NCBI RefSeq assembly: GCF_003240565.2
Contig: NZ_CP117257.1
Span: forward strand, 248,001 to 312,000
DNA from: Rhizobium tumorigenes
GTDB taxonomy: Bacteria; Pseudomonadota; Alphaproteobacteria; Rhizobiales; Rhizobiaceae
Reading direction: 5' to 3'
Length of the DNA stretch: 64,000 nucleotides
Part shown: piece after piece, positions 1 to 9,686 of the stretch
Layout of the letters: each line of letters begins with the position of its first letter
How positions within the stretch are numbered: position 1 is the stretch's first letter
Made by a program: the position numbers and the translations under genes
The notes under the pieces: model-generated
Database searches by the model: none
What the model saw: the letters and a program-made list of their open reading frames with translations, nothing else
What the model was told of the DNA's origin: nothing

Positions 1-1
1 C

Positions 2-202
2 TACACGTGGCGCCGCCAGGCGCTGTCGGCTGCGGTGACGGATGGTCCTGCCTTCGTGCCCGCGACGGTCGTGGGTGCCGCGGGCGGTGGCGATGTCGTT
101 GCGGCGACGATCGCTGTGGACTTTGCGAACGGTACCAAGGTGAGGATTTCGTCCGGGGCACCTTGTGATCTTGCCGCAGCAGTAATGCGAGCGCTCAAAT
201 GA
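2..202 (+). CDS. tnpA: IS66-family TnpA, C-terminal part (cut by window edge)
   Basis: The frame open from the first bases encodes a 66-residue C-terminal piece of the IS66 accessory protein TnpA, with the typical ending 'ATIAVDFANGTKVRI...AAVMRALK'. Its TGA overlaps the ATG of the next gene (ATGA), the usual translational coupling of tnpA and tnpB in IS66 elements. The N-terminal helix-turn-helix half lies outside the window. TnpA is needed with TnpB and TnpC for transposition, but its exact biochemical role is not settled. Confidence 0.8.
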   Translation, partial: YTWRRQALSAAVTDGPAFVPATVVGAAGGGDVVAATIAVDFANGTKVRISSGAPCDLAAAVMRALK

Positions 203-546
203 TCCCGATCAGTTCGAGCGTGCGTGTTTGGATTGCGAGCGGCCATTGCGATATGCGCAAAGGGATGCAGGGTCTTGCTCTGATCGTGCAGGAAGGTCTG
301 GGCCGTGATCCGTTCAAGGGGGACGTTTTTGTCTTCCGGGGGAAAAGTGGCCGGCTGATCAAGGCTCTTTGGCATGACGGAATTGGCCTTTCGCTATACG
401 CAAAGCGGCTTGAGCGCGGCCGTTTCATTTGGCCGGCGACGGAGGGTGGAGCGATTGCGCTGACGGCTGGCCAGATGTCCTATCTGCTTGAGGGAATTGA
501 CTGGCGAAACCCGCAGCAGACATGGCGCCCGACGAGCGCGGGATAG
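199..546 (+). CDS. tnpB: IS66-family TnpB (ORF2) protein
   Basis: A full-length 115-residue IS66 Orf2 protein. It has the family hallmarks 'DMRKGMQGLALIVQ', 'FVFRGKSGRLIKALWHDGIG', 'KRLERGRFIWP' and a C-terminal 'LLEGIDWRNPQ'. The ATG start overlaps the tnpA stop. TnpB is an accessory protein of IS66 transposition with no known catalytic motif. It is intact, but the transposase downstream is frameshifted, so this IS66 copy is probably not autonomous. Confidence 0.9.
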   Translation: MIPISSSVRVWIASGHCDMRKGMQGLALIVQEGLGRDPFKGDVFVFRGKSGRLIKALWHDGIGLSLYAKRLERGRFIWPATEGGAIALTAGQMSYLLEGIDWRNPQQTWRPTSAG

Positions 547-623
547 CGTTTTTTTGGCGGGATTGCGTGCGGCAGCACCAAGAAAAGCTATACAAATCAG
601 TGGTTTTGTGATTCACTTCGAGC

Positions 624-2272
624 ATGGAAACCGGCTCGGGAAATCACCGTGATCATGCTGCAGCCCTGGAAGCAGAGCTAGCGATTGCGCGGTCGGAACG
701 GGCTACTGCTTTGGCCGAATTGGCTGTTGCCAAGGCCAAGGAGGCCGACGATCAGGCCATCATTCTTCGCCAGAAAGTCTATATCGAAAAGCTGCAACGG
801 GAACTGCGCGGTCAGAAGTCGGAACGGACAGCGCGGCTGATCGCGCAGATGGAGCTGATGCTTGAGGACGCCGAAGCGGCGGCGACTGAAGATGAGCTTG
901 CCGCCGAAATGGCCGTTGCTGCAGCTGCTGCGATTGCGGTCACCGGCTTTACGCGCAAGCGGCCCGTCAAGAAGCCTTTCCCGGAACATCTTCCGCGTGA
1001 GCGTGTCGTGGTGCCTGGTCCGGTTGCCTGCAGCTGCTGTGGCGGTGAACGGCTTCGCAAGCTCGGCGAAGACATCACCGAAACGATGGAGAGCGTACCG
1101 CGTAGCTGGAAGGTCATTCAGACGGTGCGGGAAAAGTTCACCTGCCGTGACTGCGAGAAGATCAGCCAGGCACCTGCACCCTTCCATGTCATACCGAGAG
1201 GATGGGCGGGTCCGAGCCTTTGCTCTGCGACAAGTTCGGCCAGCACATTCCCCTCAATCGCCAGGTCGAACGTTTTGCCCTGGAAGGTGTGCCAGTCAGT
1301 CTGTCGACAGCAGCAGACGCGATTGGCGCGTGCTGCCAAGTCCTTGACCCGCTTGTGAGGCGGATTGAAAGCCATACGTTCGCGTCTGAACGGATCCACG
1401 GTGATGACACGACCGTGCCGGTTCTCGCTCTCGGCAAGACCGTCACCGGTCGGATATGGAGCTACGTCAAGGACGATGCTCCGTTTGGCGGAACGGCGCC
1501 TCCGTCGGCGATGTTCTATTATTCCCGGGACCGGGCCGGCGAACATCCACAGGCGCATCTGGCCAATTATAGCGGCATCCTTCAGGCGGATGCCTATACG
1601 GGCTATGGCCAGCTCTATCTTCCTGATCGAAGTCCGGGCCCGATTCATGAGGCAGCGTGTTGGGCGCATGCGAGGCGACCATTCTTTGCGCAAGCCGATT
1701 TGGAGGCCAACGCGCGCCGAAAAGCGCAGGGTAAAAATGCCGCCGTCATCTCGCCGGTCGCCTTGAACATGGTGCAGCGGATCGACGCACTGTTCGAAAT
1801 CGAGCGCCATATCAATGGCCGTACGGCCGATGAGAGAAAAGTAATCCGCCAGCAGTTGTCAAAACCGCTGATCGACGACATGGAGATATGGATACGCGAA
1901 CACCGCGCCAGGTTGTCGCGCGACAATGACTTGGCAAAGGCGTTTGACTACATGCTGAACCGCTGGGAATCCTTCATTCGTTTCCTCGACGACGGGCGCA
2001 TTTGCCTGTCGAACAATTGTGCGGAGCGATCTCTGCGCGGTGTGGCGCTCGGTCGGAAAGCCTGGCTATTTGCCGGTTCCGATCGAGGGGGCCAGCGGGC
2101 GGCGGCCATGTACAGCCTGATCGTCACCGCGAAAATGAATCGCATTGACCCACAGGCCTGGCTTGCCGATGTCCTTGCCCGCATCGCCGACCATCCAGTC
2201 AGCCGTCTTGATGAGCTTCTCCCCTGGAATTGGCGGGAAACCACAACATCGCCACTGAGGCAGGCGGCCTGA
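624..2272 (+). pseudogene. tnpC: IS66-family transposase TnpC, frameshifted
   Basis: Two overlapping frames together make one IS66 transposase of the expected length, about 550 residues. The first (from ATG 624) carries the N-terminal leucine-zipper-like helix and the zinc-finger-like segment (CSCCG...CRDCEK). The second carries the DDE catalytic core ('HGDDTTVPVLA', 'QADAYTGY', 'CWAHARR') and the C-terminal 'LSNNCAERSLRGVALGRK' block, ending at 2272. The switch is near 1195-1210, just after 'HVIPRG', and is explained by loss of one base. No slippery heptamer is visible there and IS66 tnpC is normally one frame, so this is read as a disabling mutation. The stop overlaps the start of the next gene (TGATG). 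Confidence 0.85.
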
Positions 2273-2856
2273 TGGCAGGTCCTCTCGTTCGCTTAAAGAT
2301 CACGCTCGATGACGTTGATCCCTTGGTGATGCGGCGCGTTGTCGTCCCATTCCGCATTCGGCTTGACCGGCTTCATGAGGTTCTTCAAGAGGCTTTCGGC
2401 TGGACCAACAGCCATCTGTATGAGTTCAGGATCCGTGACATCGGGTTCGGCGTGCCTGATGGCGGCTTTGATGGTCCCATCGATGCACGCAAAGAAACGC
2501 TTCTTGCTGCCATCGAAGATATCGGCGCGAAATCATTCAAGTATCTCTATGACTTCGGCGACGGCTGGACGCACACCGTGAAAATCGAAAAGGTTTTACC
2601 GGCGACCGCCGGCTTCGACGATCCCTTCCTGCTTGACGTTGTCGGACGATGTCCACCGGAGGATGTCGGCGGTCCGTGGGGTTATGAAGAGTTCCGCGAG
2701 GCCATTGCGGACACCAACCATGAGCGTCACCACGAACTAGTGGAATGGTGGGGCGATGCGCACTACGATCCTGGCGATGTCGACGCCGCCAATCTCCGCA
2801 AAAACGTCGAGGCCTTAGCTGCAAAATGGAAGCGCCGATCGCGAAAGAAAAGCTGA
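2272..2856 (+). CDS. pRiA4b ORF-3-like protein (IS66 passenger)
   Basis: A 194-residue protein starting at the ATG that overlaps the tnpC stop. An in-frame start 42 bases upstream is possible but lies inside tnpC. It matches the 'plasmid pRiA4b ORF-3' family: 'LKITLDDVDPLVMRRVVVP' at the N-terminus, 'LHEVLQEAFGW...HLYEF', then 'YLYDFGDGWTHTVKIE' and 'CPPEDVGGPWGYEEF'. The family was named from an Agrobacterium rhizogenes Ri plasmid and often travels with IS66 elements. Its biochemical role is unknown. The C-terminus is rich in Lys/Arg. Confidence 0.85.
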   Translation: MAGPLVRLKITLDDVDPLVMRRVVVPFRIRLDRLHEVLQEAFGWTNSHLYEFRIRDIGFGVPDGGFDGPIDARKETLLAAIEDIGAKSFKYLYDFGDGWTHTVKIEKVLPATAGFDDPFLLDVVGRCPPEDVGGPWGYEEFREAIADTNHERHHELVEWWGDAHYDPGDVDAANLRKNVEALAAKWKRRSRKKS

Positions 2857-3228
2857 ACCTGCGGTCCTCGGCGAATGCATACGAAGGCCGTCTTGTACGG
2901 GTGAGGAATATGGAAGAGCACTGGCTATATCGACGTCAATATAGCCGGTGTTGTAGCCATGGACATTATCAGAGACCGTAAACAGGTGAGCCGCCTTGAG
3001 ATTGTGGACAGCGGTCGGCGCCGCCGATTCAGTGACGAAGCCAAGCTTGCGATTGTAGCAGAGAGCCTCTCTGCTCCCCGGCAGGTGACGGTTACAGCCC
3101 AGCGCCATGGGATCACCCGCTTTCAGTTGAATAGCTGGCGCAAGGCGGCGCGGGAAGGAAGACTTGGCAATGGTTCATCGGAAGGGTTTGTTCCAGCCCT
3201 GGTCGTTCCGGAACGCACCGTGCCAGGT

Positions 3229-4538
3229 GGACACCTCTAAAAACCTCCCCATTTTCCGCGTTTCATGATTCAATCCGGCCAGTGTGATTTTCTGGGAGCG
3301 GATGATGCGTGGGCAACCGGGCTTTTGGGATTTGGATGATCGTTACGAACGGCTGAGTGCCGTCGGCGATCCGCTGGAGAAGCTCAACAGCATCATTCCA
3401 TGGGCGATATTTGAAAAACCTTTAGCGAAGGCGCTGAAGCGGTCCGACGGATCGAAGGGTGGACGTCCACCATTTCCGTCGGTTCTGATGTTTAAAATCC
3501 TGGTGCTGCAAGCGCTTTATAATCTCTCCGACGACCAAGCGGAGTTTGTTATCCAGGACCGGCTGTCGTTTATGCGTTTCCTTGGCCTTTCCCTTTCGCA
3601 GAAGGTGCCGGATGCCAAGACGATCTGGCTGTTCCGAGAGAGTTTGGTGCGTGCAGGTGCCATTGATAATCTGTTTGCCCGTTTCGACAAGCATCTCTCA
3701 CGTTCCGGATATCTGGCCAAAGGCGGGCAGATCGTTGACGCCACGATCATCCAGGCTCCCAAGCAACATAACAGCCAGGACGAGAAAGACGCGATCAAGG
3801 CCGGCGAAATCCCTGAGGACTGGAAGGATAAACCCGCCAGGCTGGCCCAGAAGGACCGCGACGCGCGATGGACAGTGAAGTATTCCAAGGCGAAACGGCC
3901 AACGGAGACGCCGACGTCGACGACGACTGACCAGCACGATATTGCCATTCCAATGTTTGGTTACAAAAACCATGCAGGCATCGACCGAGCCCATGGCTTT
4001 ATCCGGGGATGGACGGTGACGAGTGCGAGCGCCCATGACGGAGCCCAGCTTCGAAACGTAGTGACCAAAGACAATACCGCGTCGACGGTCTGGGCCGATA
4101 CGGCCTATCGCTCCAAGACCAACGAGGAATGGTTGCAGGACAATGGCCTAAAGTCCGACATCCATCAGAAGAAGCCAAAGGGCAAACCCATGCCGGAGGC
4201 GATGTCGCGCGCCAACGGCCGTCGTTCGAAGGTCCGCTCCGCCATCGAACATGTCTTTGCGCGGCAGAAGGACAAGATGAAGCTCTTCGTGCGCACCATC
4301 GGAATCAGCCGAGCGAGGGTGAAGATCGGCATGGCCAATATCACCTACAACATGCTTCGCTATGTCTGGCTGACTGGAAAACCACGGACCGCATAACGCG
4401 CAGCTGGCCGGAAGGCCGAAATGCATGCCGCAGATGCGGCAATCATCACAAAAAATGGGCGATCATCCGCGCGAGTTCATCGCGGAAATACATCCACGGC
4501 ACCATCTTGCCAACTGCGACCGGTAAATCGAGGTGTCC
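3229..4538 (+). mobile_element. IS5-family insertion sequence with AGGT target duplication
   Basis: The 1310-bp element starts with GGACACCTC and ends with the inverted GAGGTGTCC. It is flanked by direct AGGT repeats at 3225-3228 and 4539-4542. It contains one intact transposase gene. It sits inside the tnpA of the second IS66 element, so it arrived later than that element. The clean ends, target duplication and intact gene suggest a recent insertion. Confidence 0.9.
3302..4396 (+). CDS. IS5-family transposase (about 364 aa)
   Basis: A DDE transposase of the long IS5 subgroup. The N-terminus has '[16 protein letters not shown]', followed by '[19 protein letters not shown]'. The catalytic core shows '[14 protein letters not shown]' (first Asp), '[12 protein letters not shown]' (second Asp) and '[15 protein letters not shown]' (Glu). 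ATG 3302 is preferred because the purine-rich GGGAGCGG lies just upstream; an in-frame GTG at 3284 is the alternative. It is the only gene of the element and appears complete. Confidence 0.9.
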   Translation: MMRGQPGFWDLDDRYERLSAVGDPLEKLNSIIPWAIFEKPLAKALKRSDGSKGGRPPFPSVLMFKILVLQALYNLSDDQAEFVIQDRLSFMRFLGLSLSQKVPDAKTIWLFRESLVRAGAIDNLFARFDKHLSRSGYLAKGGQIVDATIIQAPKQHNSQDEKDAIKAGEIPEDWKDKPARLAQKDRDARWTVKYSKAKRPTETPTSTTTDQHDIAIPMFGYKNHAGIDRAHGFIRGWTVTSASAHDGAQLRNVVTKDNTASTVWADTAYRSKTNEEWLQDNGLKSDIHQKKPKGKPMPEAMSRANGRRSKVRSAIEHVFARQKDKMKLFVRTIGISRARVKIGMANITYNMLRYVWLTGKPRTA

Positions 4539-4697
4539 AGGTGAAGATGCTGCGCAGATAGCTCCCACAGAATGCCGGATGCCGAATAGCAGCCGTATGG
4601 AGGTGGTGATCGCAAACGGTCGGCGCGTCGTCGTTGATCAGACGGTCGATGTGAAAGCGTTGTTGCGGATCATCCGCGGCTTGGAGACACTTTAACT

Positions 4698-4985
4698 ATG
4701 AACCCGTTTCCGATGGGCACAACCGTGAAGGTTTGGCTGGCGACTGGCTATACGGACATGCGGCGCGGCTTTCCATCTTTGGCCCTTCAAGTGCAGGAAA
4801 TCTTGAAGCATGACCCGCTGAGTGGTCACCTTTTCTGCTTTAGGGGTCGTCGTTCTGACGTGATCAAGATCATCTGGCATGACGGATTGGGCGCCTGCCT
4901 GTTTACCCGGCGGCTGGAACGAGGGCGGTTCATTTGGCCAAACGTGGAAGGTGGGGCGGTAACAATCTCGACAGCGCAGCTGGGC
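4698..4985 (+). pseudogene. tnpB: IS66 TnpB truncated by group II intron sequence
   Basis: This starts two bases after tnpA and encodes the IS66 TnpB hallmarks 'TDMRRGFPSLALQVQEIL', 'FCFRGRRSDVIKIIWHDG' and 'RLERGRFIWPNVEGG'. After 'TISTAQLG' the expected C-terminal 'LL.GIDWR' is replaced by unrelated sequence belonging to the intron 5' region. The reading frame continues by chance to 5012. The break near 4985 is estimated from where homology to TnpB ends. Confidence 0.75.
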
Positions 4986-5430
4986 TCAAACCACTCCAAG
5001 CGGCTGCGTTAAGAGACGTGGTCGTGAGCGTTGGAGGTAAGTCCAGGGCAACCCCTGGGCCGGTACGCATCCGAGAGACGAATGAAAATGAACCTTCCGA
5101 TGAAGCGTCGTAACGTGGAACCTGTCGTCAAAACCAGAGGTGTGTCGTCTCTTTGGGATCAGCTTGTCAGATGCCTGGTGACCGGGCAAGCGGCGACCGG
5201 CGTTGAGGGGGCGTGAAGCGGATGCAGGCATTGTCGCGGAACTGCAGGAACCAGTCGCTCCGATGCAAAGGGAGAAGCACAAGCGGAGAAAACCGTGAGG
5301 CGAGAGTACCGATGCGGAGCACTGGGACGGACCGATCTGTAGTAGCGATGAAGGCTCGTAATGGAGCTGGAGCGAAGAGGTCGGATCAGGTGGGCGTATC
5401 ATCAACACAACTGGCAACAGGAGGACGTTG

Positions 5431-6682
5431 ATGGATACGCAAGGCAAACCGTTCAATATCAGTAAGCAGAAGGTGTACGAAGCTTATCTTCAGGTGCGAT
5501 CCAACGGAGGCGCAGCTGGTGTGGATGGAGTAACGATTGAGCAGTTCGAGGCCGATCTGAAGGGGAATCTCTATAAGATCTGGAACAGGATGAGCTCAGG
5601 CACTTACTTTCCTCCGCCAGTTCGCGCCGTTTCCATTCCTAAGAAGAGTGGAGGCCAGCGGATCCTCGGGGTGCCAACAGTGGCAGATCGCGTGGCCCAA
5701 AGTGTGGTCAAGCAGATGATTGAGCCGGATCTAGATGCAATCTTTCTGGCAGATTCCTATGGCTATCGGCCCGAAAAGTCGGCGCTGGATGCCATCGGCG
5801 TTACGCGCAAGCGGTGCTGGAAATATGATTGGGTCCTGGAATTCGATATCAAAGGACTGTTTGACAATATCGACCACGACCTTCTGCTACGGGCTGTACG
5901 CAAACACATAACGTGTGCCTGGGCGCTGCTCTACATCGAAAGATGGCTGACAGCACCAATGCGGAAGGAGGATGGGGCAACCGTCGAGCGAAACTGCGGC
6001 ACGCCACAAGGCGGTGTCGTTAGCCCGATACTTGCCAACCTCTTCCTGCATTATGCATTCGACGTGTGGATGGGCAGACAGTTCCCTGACCTGCCATGGT
6101 GTCGTTACGCGGATGATGGACTGGTGCATTGCGAGCGAGAGTGAAGCGCGGATCGTCAGAGAAGCGCTTGCAGCTCGTCTTTTGGAATGTCGCTTGGAAA
6201 TGCATCCCGCGAAAACGAAAATCGTCTACTGCAAAGATGATCGACGGAGGGGTAGGCACGAGACCGTCAAGTTCGACTTTCTCGGGTATTGCTTTCGTCC
6301 GCGATCCGTCCGGGGTCCAGTTACGCAGAAAACATTCTGCGGATTTACCCCGGCCGTCAGCATATCATCGCTGAATTCGATGCGGGAGAGGATTCGAAAC
6401 CTGAAACCCCGCAAACGAACAGAGGTGACGTTGGATGACATTGCCCGCGAGATAAACCCGATCGTTCGGGGATGGATCGCATACTATGGGCAATACTCGC
6501 GCTCGGCACTTTATCCGATGGCGAGATACATCAACGAAACGCTCTATGTTTGGTTTAAACGGAAATATAAGCGCTTTCGCAAACGCCTGGGGCAAGCGCG
6601 TCTCTTTGTTGCAAAGATTGCGCGTGAAAACCGGAAGCTGTTCGTACACTGGCAACTTGGTAATGGCATGGAGCTCGCTTGA
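5431..6682 (+). pseudogene. ltrA: Group II intron reverse transcriptase/maturase, frameshifted
   Basis: The ATG at 5431 follows a strong GGAGG. The first frame (to 6144) carries reverse transcriptase blocks: 'GAAGVDGVTIEQFE', 'KSGGQRILGVPTVADRVAQ', 'FDIKGLFDNIDHD', 'GTPQGGVVSPILANL' and the catalytic 'YADD'. Just after 'YADDGLVHC' the frame shifts. The second frame (to 6682) carries 'HPAKTKIVYCKD', 'FDFLGYCFRPR' and the maturase domain 'NPIVRGWIAYYGQY'. Together they match a full LtrA-type intron protein. The frameshift at about 6125-6145 falls directly after the active site. Confidence 0.85.
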
Positions 6683-6685
6683 TGG

Positions 6686-6719
6686 GAGCCGGGTGAGGTG
6701 AGAGCCTCACGCCCGGTTC
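6686..6719 (+). ncRNA. Group II intron domain V hairpin
   Basis: A 34-nt stem-loop: GAGCCGGGTGAGG at the 5' side, a GAGA-type loop, then CCTCACGCCCGGTTC. It shows the two-helix shape and bulge position of group II intron domain V, which forms the ribozyme active site. It lies four bases after the reverse transcriptase stop codon, the usual place. Confidence 0.85.
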
Positions 6720-6754
6720 TGAGAGAGGCTGGAGGTGAAATTCCTCCGGCCTAC

Positions 6755-7071
6755 TCGCCCGACGATCCCAATCCTCGCCAAGGGGCAATGCACGACAGGG
6801 CGGATCTGGACCTATGTTCGGGACGACAAACCTTTTGCTGGTCCTGCGCCGCCTGCTGCGGTGTTTTATGCCACCAGCAACCGACGCGGCGAGCACCCGC
6901 AAACACATCTGGCTGAGTTTGGCGGGATACTTCAGGCCGACTGTTACAACGGCTTCAATCCACTGTTCGACCGGACAAAGAAACAGATGCCGGTGACACC
7001 AGCCTTCTGCTTCGCCCATGCGCGCCGAAAGTTCTTCGAACTCGCTGACGTCTCTCGTCGTGCGCGCCGGG
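6755..7071 (+). pseudogene. tnpC: IS66 TnpC internal fragment
   Basis: Directly after the intron 3' end the sequence encodes the catalytic core of an IS66 transposase: 'TIPILAKGQCTTGRIWTYVRDD', 'FYATSNRRGEHPQTHL', 'GGILQADCYNGFNPL', 'AFCFAHARRKFFELADV'. Both ends are missing. At about 7072 it joins the 3' half of a second group II intron. The fragment may belong to the IS66 copy whose tnpA/tnpB lie at 2959-4985; if so, everything between the end of tnpB and this point has been lost. Confidence 0.8.
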
Positions 7072-7590
7072 GCCATCCTCAGCCGCGGTCGCGCGGATGA
7101 GGCGCTGGCGTGGACGAAGGCGGTGATGACGAATCTGGGGCTGACGCTCAACGAGGCGAAGACCTCGGTGAAGGATGCCCGGCGCGAAAGCTTTGACTTC
7201 CTTGGGTACACCCTGGGACCGCGCCACCTGCCCAACGGAGGGCGCTGGTATCTGGGAGCAAGCCCGTCCAAGAAGAGTGTGCAGAGGGTCAAACTGAAGG
7301 TTGGCGAACTGTTGGTGCCGGGTAACAAGGGTGCATGGGATGAGGTCAGGGCACGATTGAACCGCGTCTTGCGCGGATGGTCGGCCTACTTTTCCTACGG
7401 CGCTCTGGCGTCCGCATACGAGGCCGTCGATCAGCATGTCTATGATCGGACGCGGCACTTCCTCCGACAACGACACAAAGTGCAAGGGCGTGGGACGGAC
7501 CGGTTTTCCCGTGAGCATGTCTACGGGGAACTGGCCGTTCTGAGCCTTCGACGCGAGCGCGGGCGGTCGTCGCCGTGGGCCTTACGATGA
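7072..7590 (+). pseudogene. ltrA: Group II intron reverse transcriptase, C-terminal fragment
   Basis: The fragment begins just downstream of where a YADD active site would be ('ILSRGRADEALAWTKAVM'). It contains 'LNEAKTSVKDARRESFDFLGY' and the maturase motif 'LNRVLRGWSAYFSYG', ending 'RRERGRSSPWALR'. The polymerase half is missing. It differs clearly from the upstream intron protein, so it is the remains of a different group II intron. The domain V that follows fits the same intron. Confidence 0.8.
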
Positions 7591-7598
7591 AGCCAGTC

Positions 7599-7636
<38 letters not shown>

Positions 7637-7687
7637 TGAGCGGGGACGGGAAACGGGGCTTCGCCACCGCGCCCGTCCTCGACTCTA

Positions 7688-8092
7688 CAGATCAAGGGCC
7701 GCAAGCGGCACATTCTGGTCGACACTCTTGGCATGCTTCTGAAAGCCGAGGTCCACTCGGCAGGAATTCAGGATCGTGATGGAGCAGCACTTGTTTTCGA
7801 CAGGCTCGCCAACCGTTTTCCCTTTATCGAGAAAATCTGTGGCGACGGCGGCTATCAGGGCACAACGGTAGAAGAGGCCAGCCCGCGACCGATGGAGATT
7901 ATCAAACGAAACCAGGCCGGTTTCCAGGTGCTACCGAAGCGATGGATTGTCGAACGAAAGCTGGCTTGGCTCGGCATAAACCGCCGAATGGCAAAGGATT
8001 TCGAGCGTTTCCCGGCCACAAGCCTAGCCTTCATCCAAACAGCAATGATCAAGCTCATGACAAGAAGGCTCGCTCGATACCCGCTTTCTTGA
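7688..8092 (+). pseudogene. IS5-family transposase C-terminal fragment
   Basis: Starting immediately after the intron end, the frame reads 'QIKGRKRHILVDTLG', then 'CGDGGYQG' (second catalytic Asp) and 'IVERKLAWLGINRRM' (catalytic Glu), ending 'TRRLARYPLS'. About the first 130 residues are absent. The same IS type recurs as a fragment inside the T-DNA at 19308-19898. The intron probably inserted into the conserved 'KGRKRH' region, after which the upstream half was lost. Confidence 0.8.
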
Positions 8093-8197
8093 ACAGATGG
8101 GGTGATTGGGGTCTGCGCCGCGGGTGTGGCTGCTCCCCTTGAGGATGTTAGAACGTGGTCCGTGTTGATCGGCCACAAGCATCGAAAGGAAGCAGCC

Positions 8198-9235
8198 ATG
8201 ATGTACTATGCTGGAATGGACGTGTCTTTGGAAGAAACATCGATCTGTATCGTCGACGAGACCGGCCGGATCGTGAAGGAGACGCGGGCGGCGAGTGAGC
8301 CGCAGGCGTTGATCGCAGCACTTGAGGATATTGGTCTGCCAATGGAGCGCATTGGCCTTGAAGCGTGCTCGCTGACGGCCTGGCTGCATGACGGGTTGCG
8401 GGGCGCGGGATTGGCAGCGATTTGCATCGAGACGCGCCAGGCCAATGCGGCAATGACGACGATGCCCAACAAGACCGATCGCAATGATGCACGCGCCTTG
8501 GCACAGATCATGCGCCCCGGTTGGTTCCAGCAGGTGCATGTCAAGAGCCGCCAATGCCGGCTGTGGCGCTCGCTTCTGGTCGCACGCCGGACGGTGATGA
8601 ACGAGATGCGCTCGATCGAGAATGTGGTGCGCGCCATTCTGCGGGAGGGCGGCATCAAGCTTGGGACGCCAAGTCGGGCAGACTTTGCAGGAAAGGCGCG
8701 CCAGATAGCGAACAGCGATCCGCTGGTGATGGCGCTGGTCGAGCCGCTATTGGCCGTGCTTGCCACGATGCTGGAACAGTTCGCCCAACTGACGAAACAG
8801 GTGCTCGACGTTGCCAAAGGTGAGATGACATGCCGTCGGCTGATGAGTGTGCCCGGCGTAGGACCGATCACCGCGTTGGCCTTCCGTGCCACCATCGATC
8901 GCCCAGACCGGTTCCGTCGGTCGCGCGATGTCGGTGCCAATCTCGGCCTGACGCCGTCGCGCTATCAATCCGGCGAGACCGACATCCAGGGTCGGATCAG
9001 CCGATGTGGTGACGAAATCGCTCGAACCGCGCTTTATGAAGCAGCTCATTCGCTGCTGGTGCGGTCGAAAAAATGGTCGAGCCTCAGGGCCTGGGGCATG
9101 AGCATTGCCAAGCGCCGCGGCATGGCGCGGGCACGCGTCGCAGTCGCCCGAAAACTTGCGGTGATCCTGCATCGCATGTGGTGCGACGGTTCCGCATTCC
9201 GTTTCGGAAAGCAGGCCGACCTCGCAGCAGCCTGA
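8198..9235 (+). CDS. IS110-family transposase
   Basis: A 345-residue DEDD-type transposase. The N-terminal RuvC-like domain has 'YYAGMDVSLEETSICIVDE', 'IGLEACSLTAWLHDGL' and 'NKTDRNDARALAQIM'. The C-terminal transposase_20 domain has 'LMSVPGVGPITALAFRATI', 'VGANLGLTPSRYQSGE' and 'RISRCGDEIARTALYEAA'. ATG 8198 (or the adjacent 8201) is preferred over the far upstream in-frame start because AAAGGAAG lies just before it. IS110 elements lack ordinary inverted repeats, so the ends were not mapped. The gene looks complete and is the last coding element before the left T-DNA border. Confidence 0.9.
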   Translation: MMYYAGMDVSLEETSICIVDETGRIVKETRAASEPQALIAALEDIGLPMERIGLEACSLTAWLHDGLRGAGLAAICIETRQANAAMTTMPNKTDRNDARALAQIMRPGWFQQVHVKSRQCRLWRSLLVARRTVMNEMRSIENVVRAILREGGIKLGTPSRADFAGKARQIANSDPLVMALVEPLLAVLATMLEQFAQLTKQVLDVAKGEMTCRRLMSVPGVGPITALAFRATIDRPDRFRRSRDVGANLGLTPSRYQSGETDIQGRISRCGDEIARTALYEAAHSLLVRSKKWSSLRAWGMSIAKRRGMARARVAVARKLAVILHRMWCDGSAFRFGKQADLAAA

Positions 9236-9661
9236 TGATGAACAACCGGAGGGAAAAGGCACAAACAGCAAGTTCTGCTTGAAAGGCAAATCGGATCGTT
9301 CCCGTGGGGACGATGGGCAAGGTGATCTCGTTTAGAGTCTCGAACCTGAGGGCGAAAACCCCAAGGTCGTGAAACAGATTGGGACACCTTGCCTTCCTGA
9401 CCCCATCATGCGGCGGCCACGCGCCGACCGCGAAGAGAAGCGAGTGACCCGCGGGGCGGTATGATCCGAAATTTAGATCGGGAGCAGCTTGACTTCAACG
9501 ATCCCAATCAGAGAAGACTCTAAGGACGCAGCCGGCTCATAAAAACCGGCGCAATCCGATCAGACTAGCCCGGCTCCGATACGCGCGCGAGGCCCTATCC
9601 CGCGGCCTTCCTCGGATGCTTACTGAGCAGCAATGGAACGTGTCGCCAAGGCAGTGAGGCA
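9236..9661. other. Non-coding stretch between IS110 and left border
   Basis: No convincing gene was seen. The first part probably contains the IS110 3' flank. The remainder is moderately GC-rich backbone sequence leading to the T-DNA border. No known border-flanking enhancer was recognised on this side. Confidence 0.5.
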
Positions 9662-9686
9662 TGGCAGGATATATTCTGATGTAAAC
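9662..9686 (+). repeat. T-DNA left border repeat (25 bp)
   Basis: The sequence reads TGGCAGGATATAT, five variable bases (TCTGA), then TGTAAAC, a perfect fit to the 25-bp border consensus recognised by the VirD1/VirD2 relaxase. VirD2 nicks after the third base, so the part kept in the plant starts at CAGG and extends to the right. A second border in the same orientation is at 23189. By established convention the T-DNA lies on the AAAC side of the left border, which is exactly where base composition turns AT-rich and plant oncogenes begin. A short inverted repeat (GTAAAC...GTTTAC) overlaps its right end. Confidence 0.95.

Larger units (their letters stand above)
1..2856 (+). mobile_element. IS66-family element no. 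1 (left end outside window)
   Basis: The gene order tnpA-tnpB-tnpC is typical of IS66, and the three genes are coupled or closely spaced. A pRiA4b ORF-3-like passenger gene directly overlaps the end of tnpC, as in several rhizobial IS66 relatives. The left end is outside the window. The right end could not be fixed by eye but should lie between 2856 and about 2950, where a second IS66-type tnpA begins. With the tnpC frameshift the copy looks inactive. Confidence 0.75.
2959..4695 (+). pseudogene. tnpA: IS66 TnpA gene split by an IS5-family insertion
   Basis: The N-terminal part (2959-3228) encodes the helix-turn-helix region ('RRRFSDEAKLAIVAESL', 'ITRFQLNSWRKAAR'). The C-terminal part resumes at 4543 and ends at 4695 ('[16 protein letters not shown]...RGLETL'). 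Removing 3229-4538 plus one AGGT target copy rejoins the frame exactly (...TVPG|EDAAQ...). This shows that the gene was intact before insertion. The tnpB of the same element follows two bases after the stop. Confidence 0.85.
4986..6754 (+). mobile_element. Group II intron no. 1 with decayed reverse transcriptase
   Basis: About 440 bases of structured, non-coding sequence (the domain I-III region) precede a reverse transcriptase/maturase gene. A 34-nt domain V hairpin follows at 6686-6719, then a domain VI-like stem with a bulged A ('GGCTGGAGG...CCTCCGGCC') ending in CTAC at about 6754. The 5' boundary is approximate because no clear GUGYG start was found. The upstream flank is IS66 tnpB while the downstream flank is the middle of IS66 tnpC, so the copy does not sit in one simple insertion site. 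The encoded protein is frameshifted, so autonomous splicing or retrohoming is unlikely. Confidence 0.75.

Noticed and set aside
624..2272. Programmed frameshift in IS66 tnpC
   Set aside because: No slippery run is visible at the switch and IS66 tnpC is normally a single frame, so mutation is more likely.
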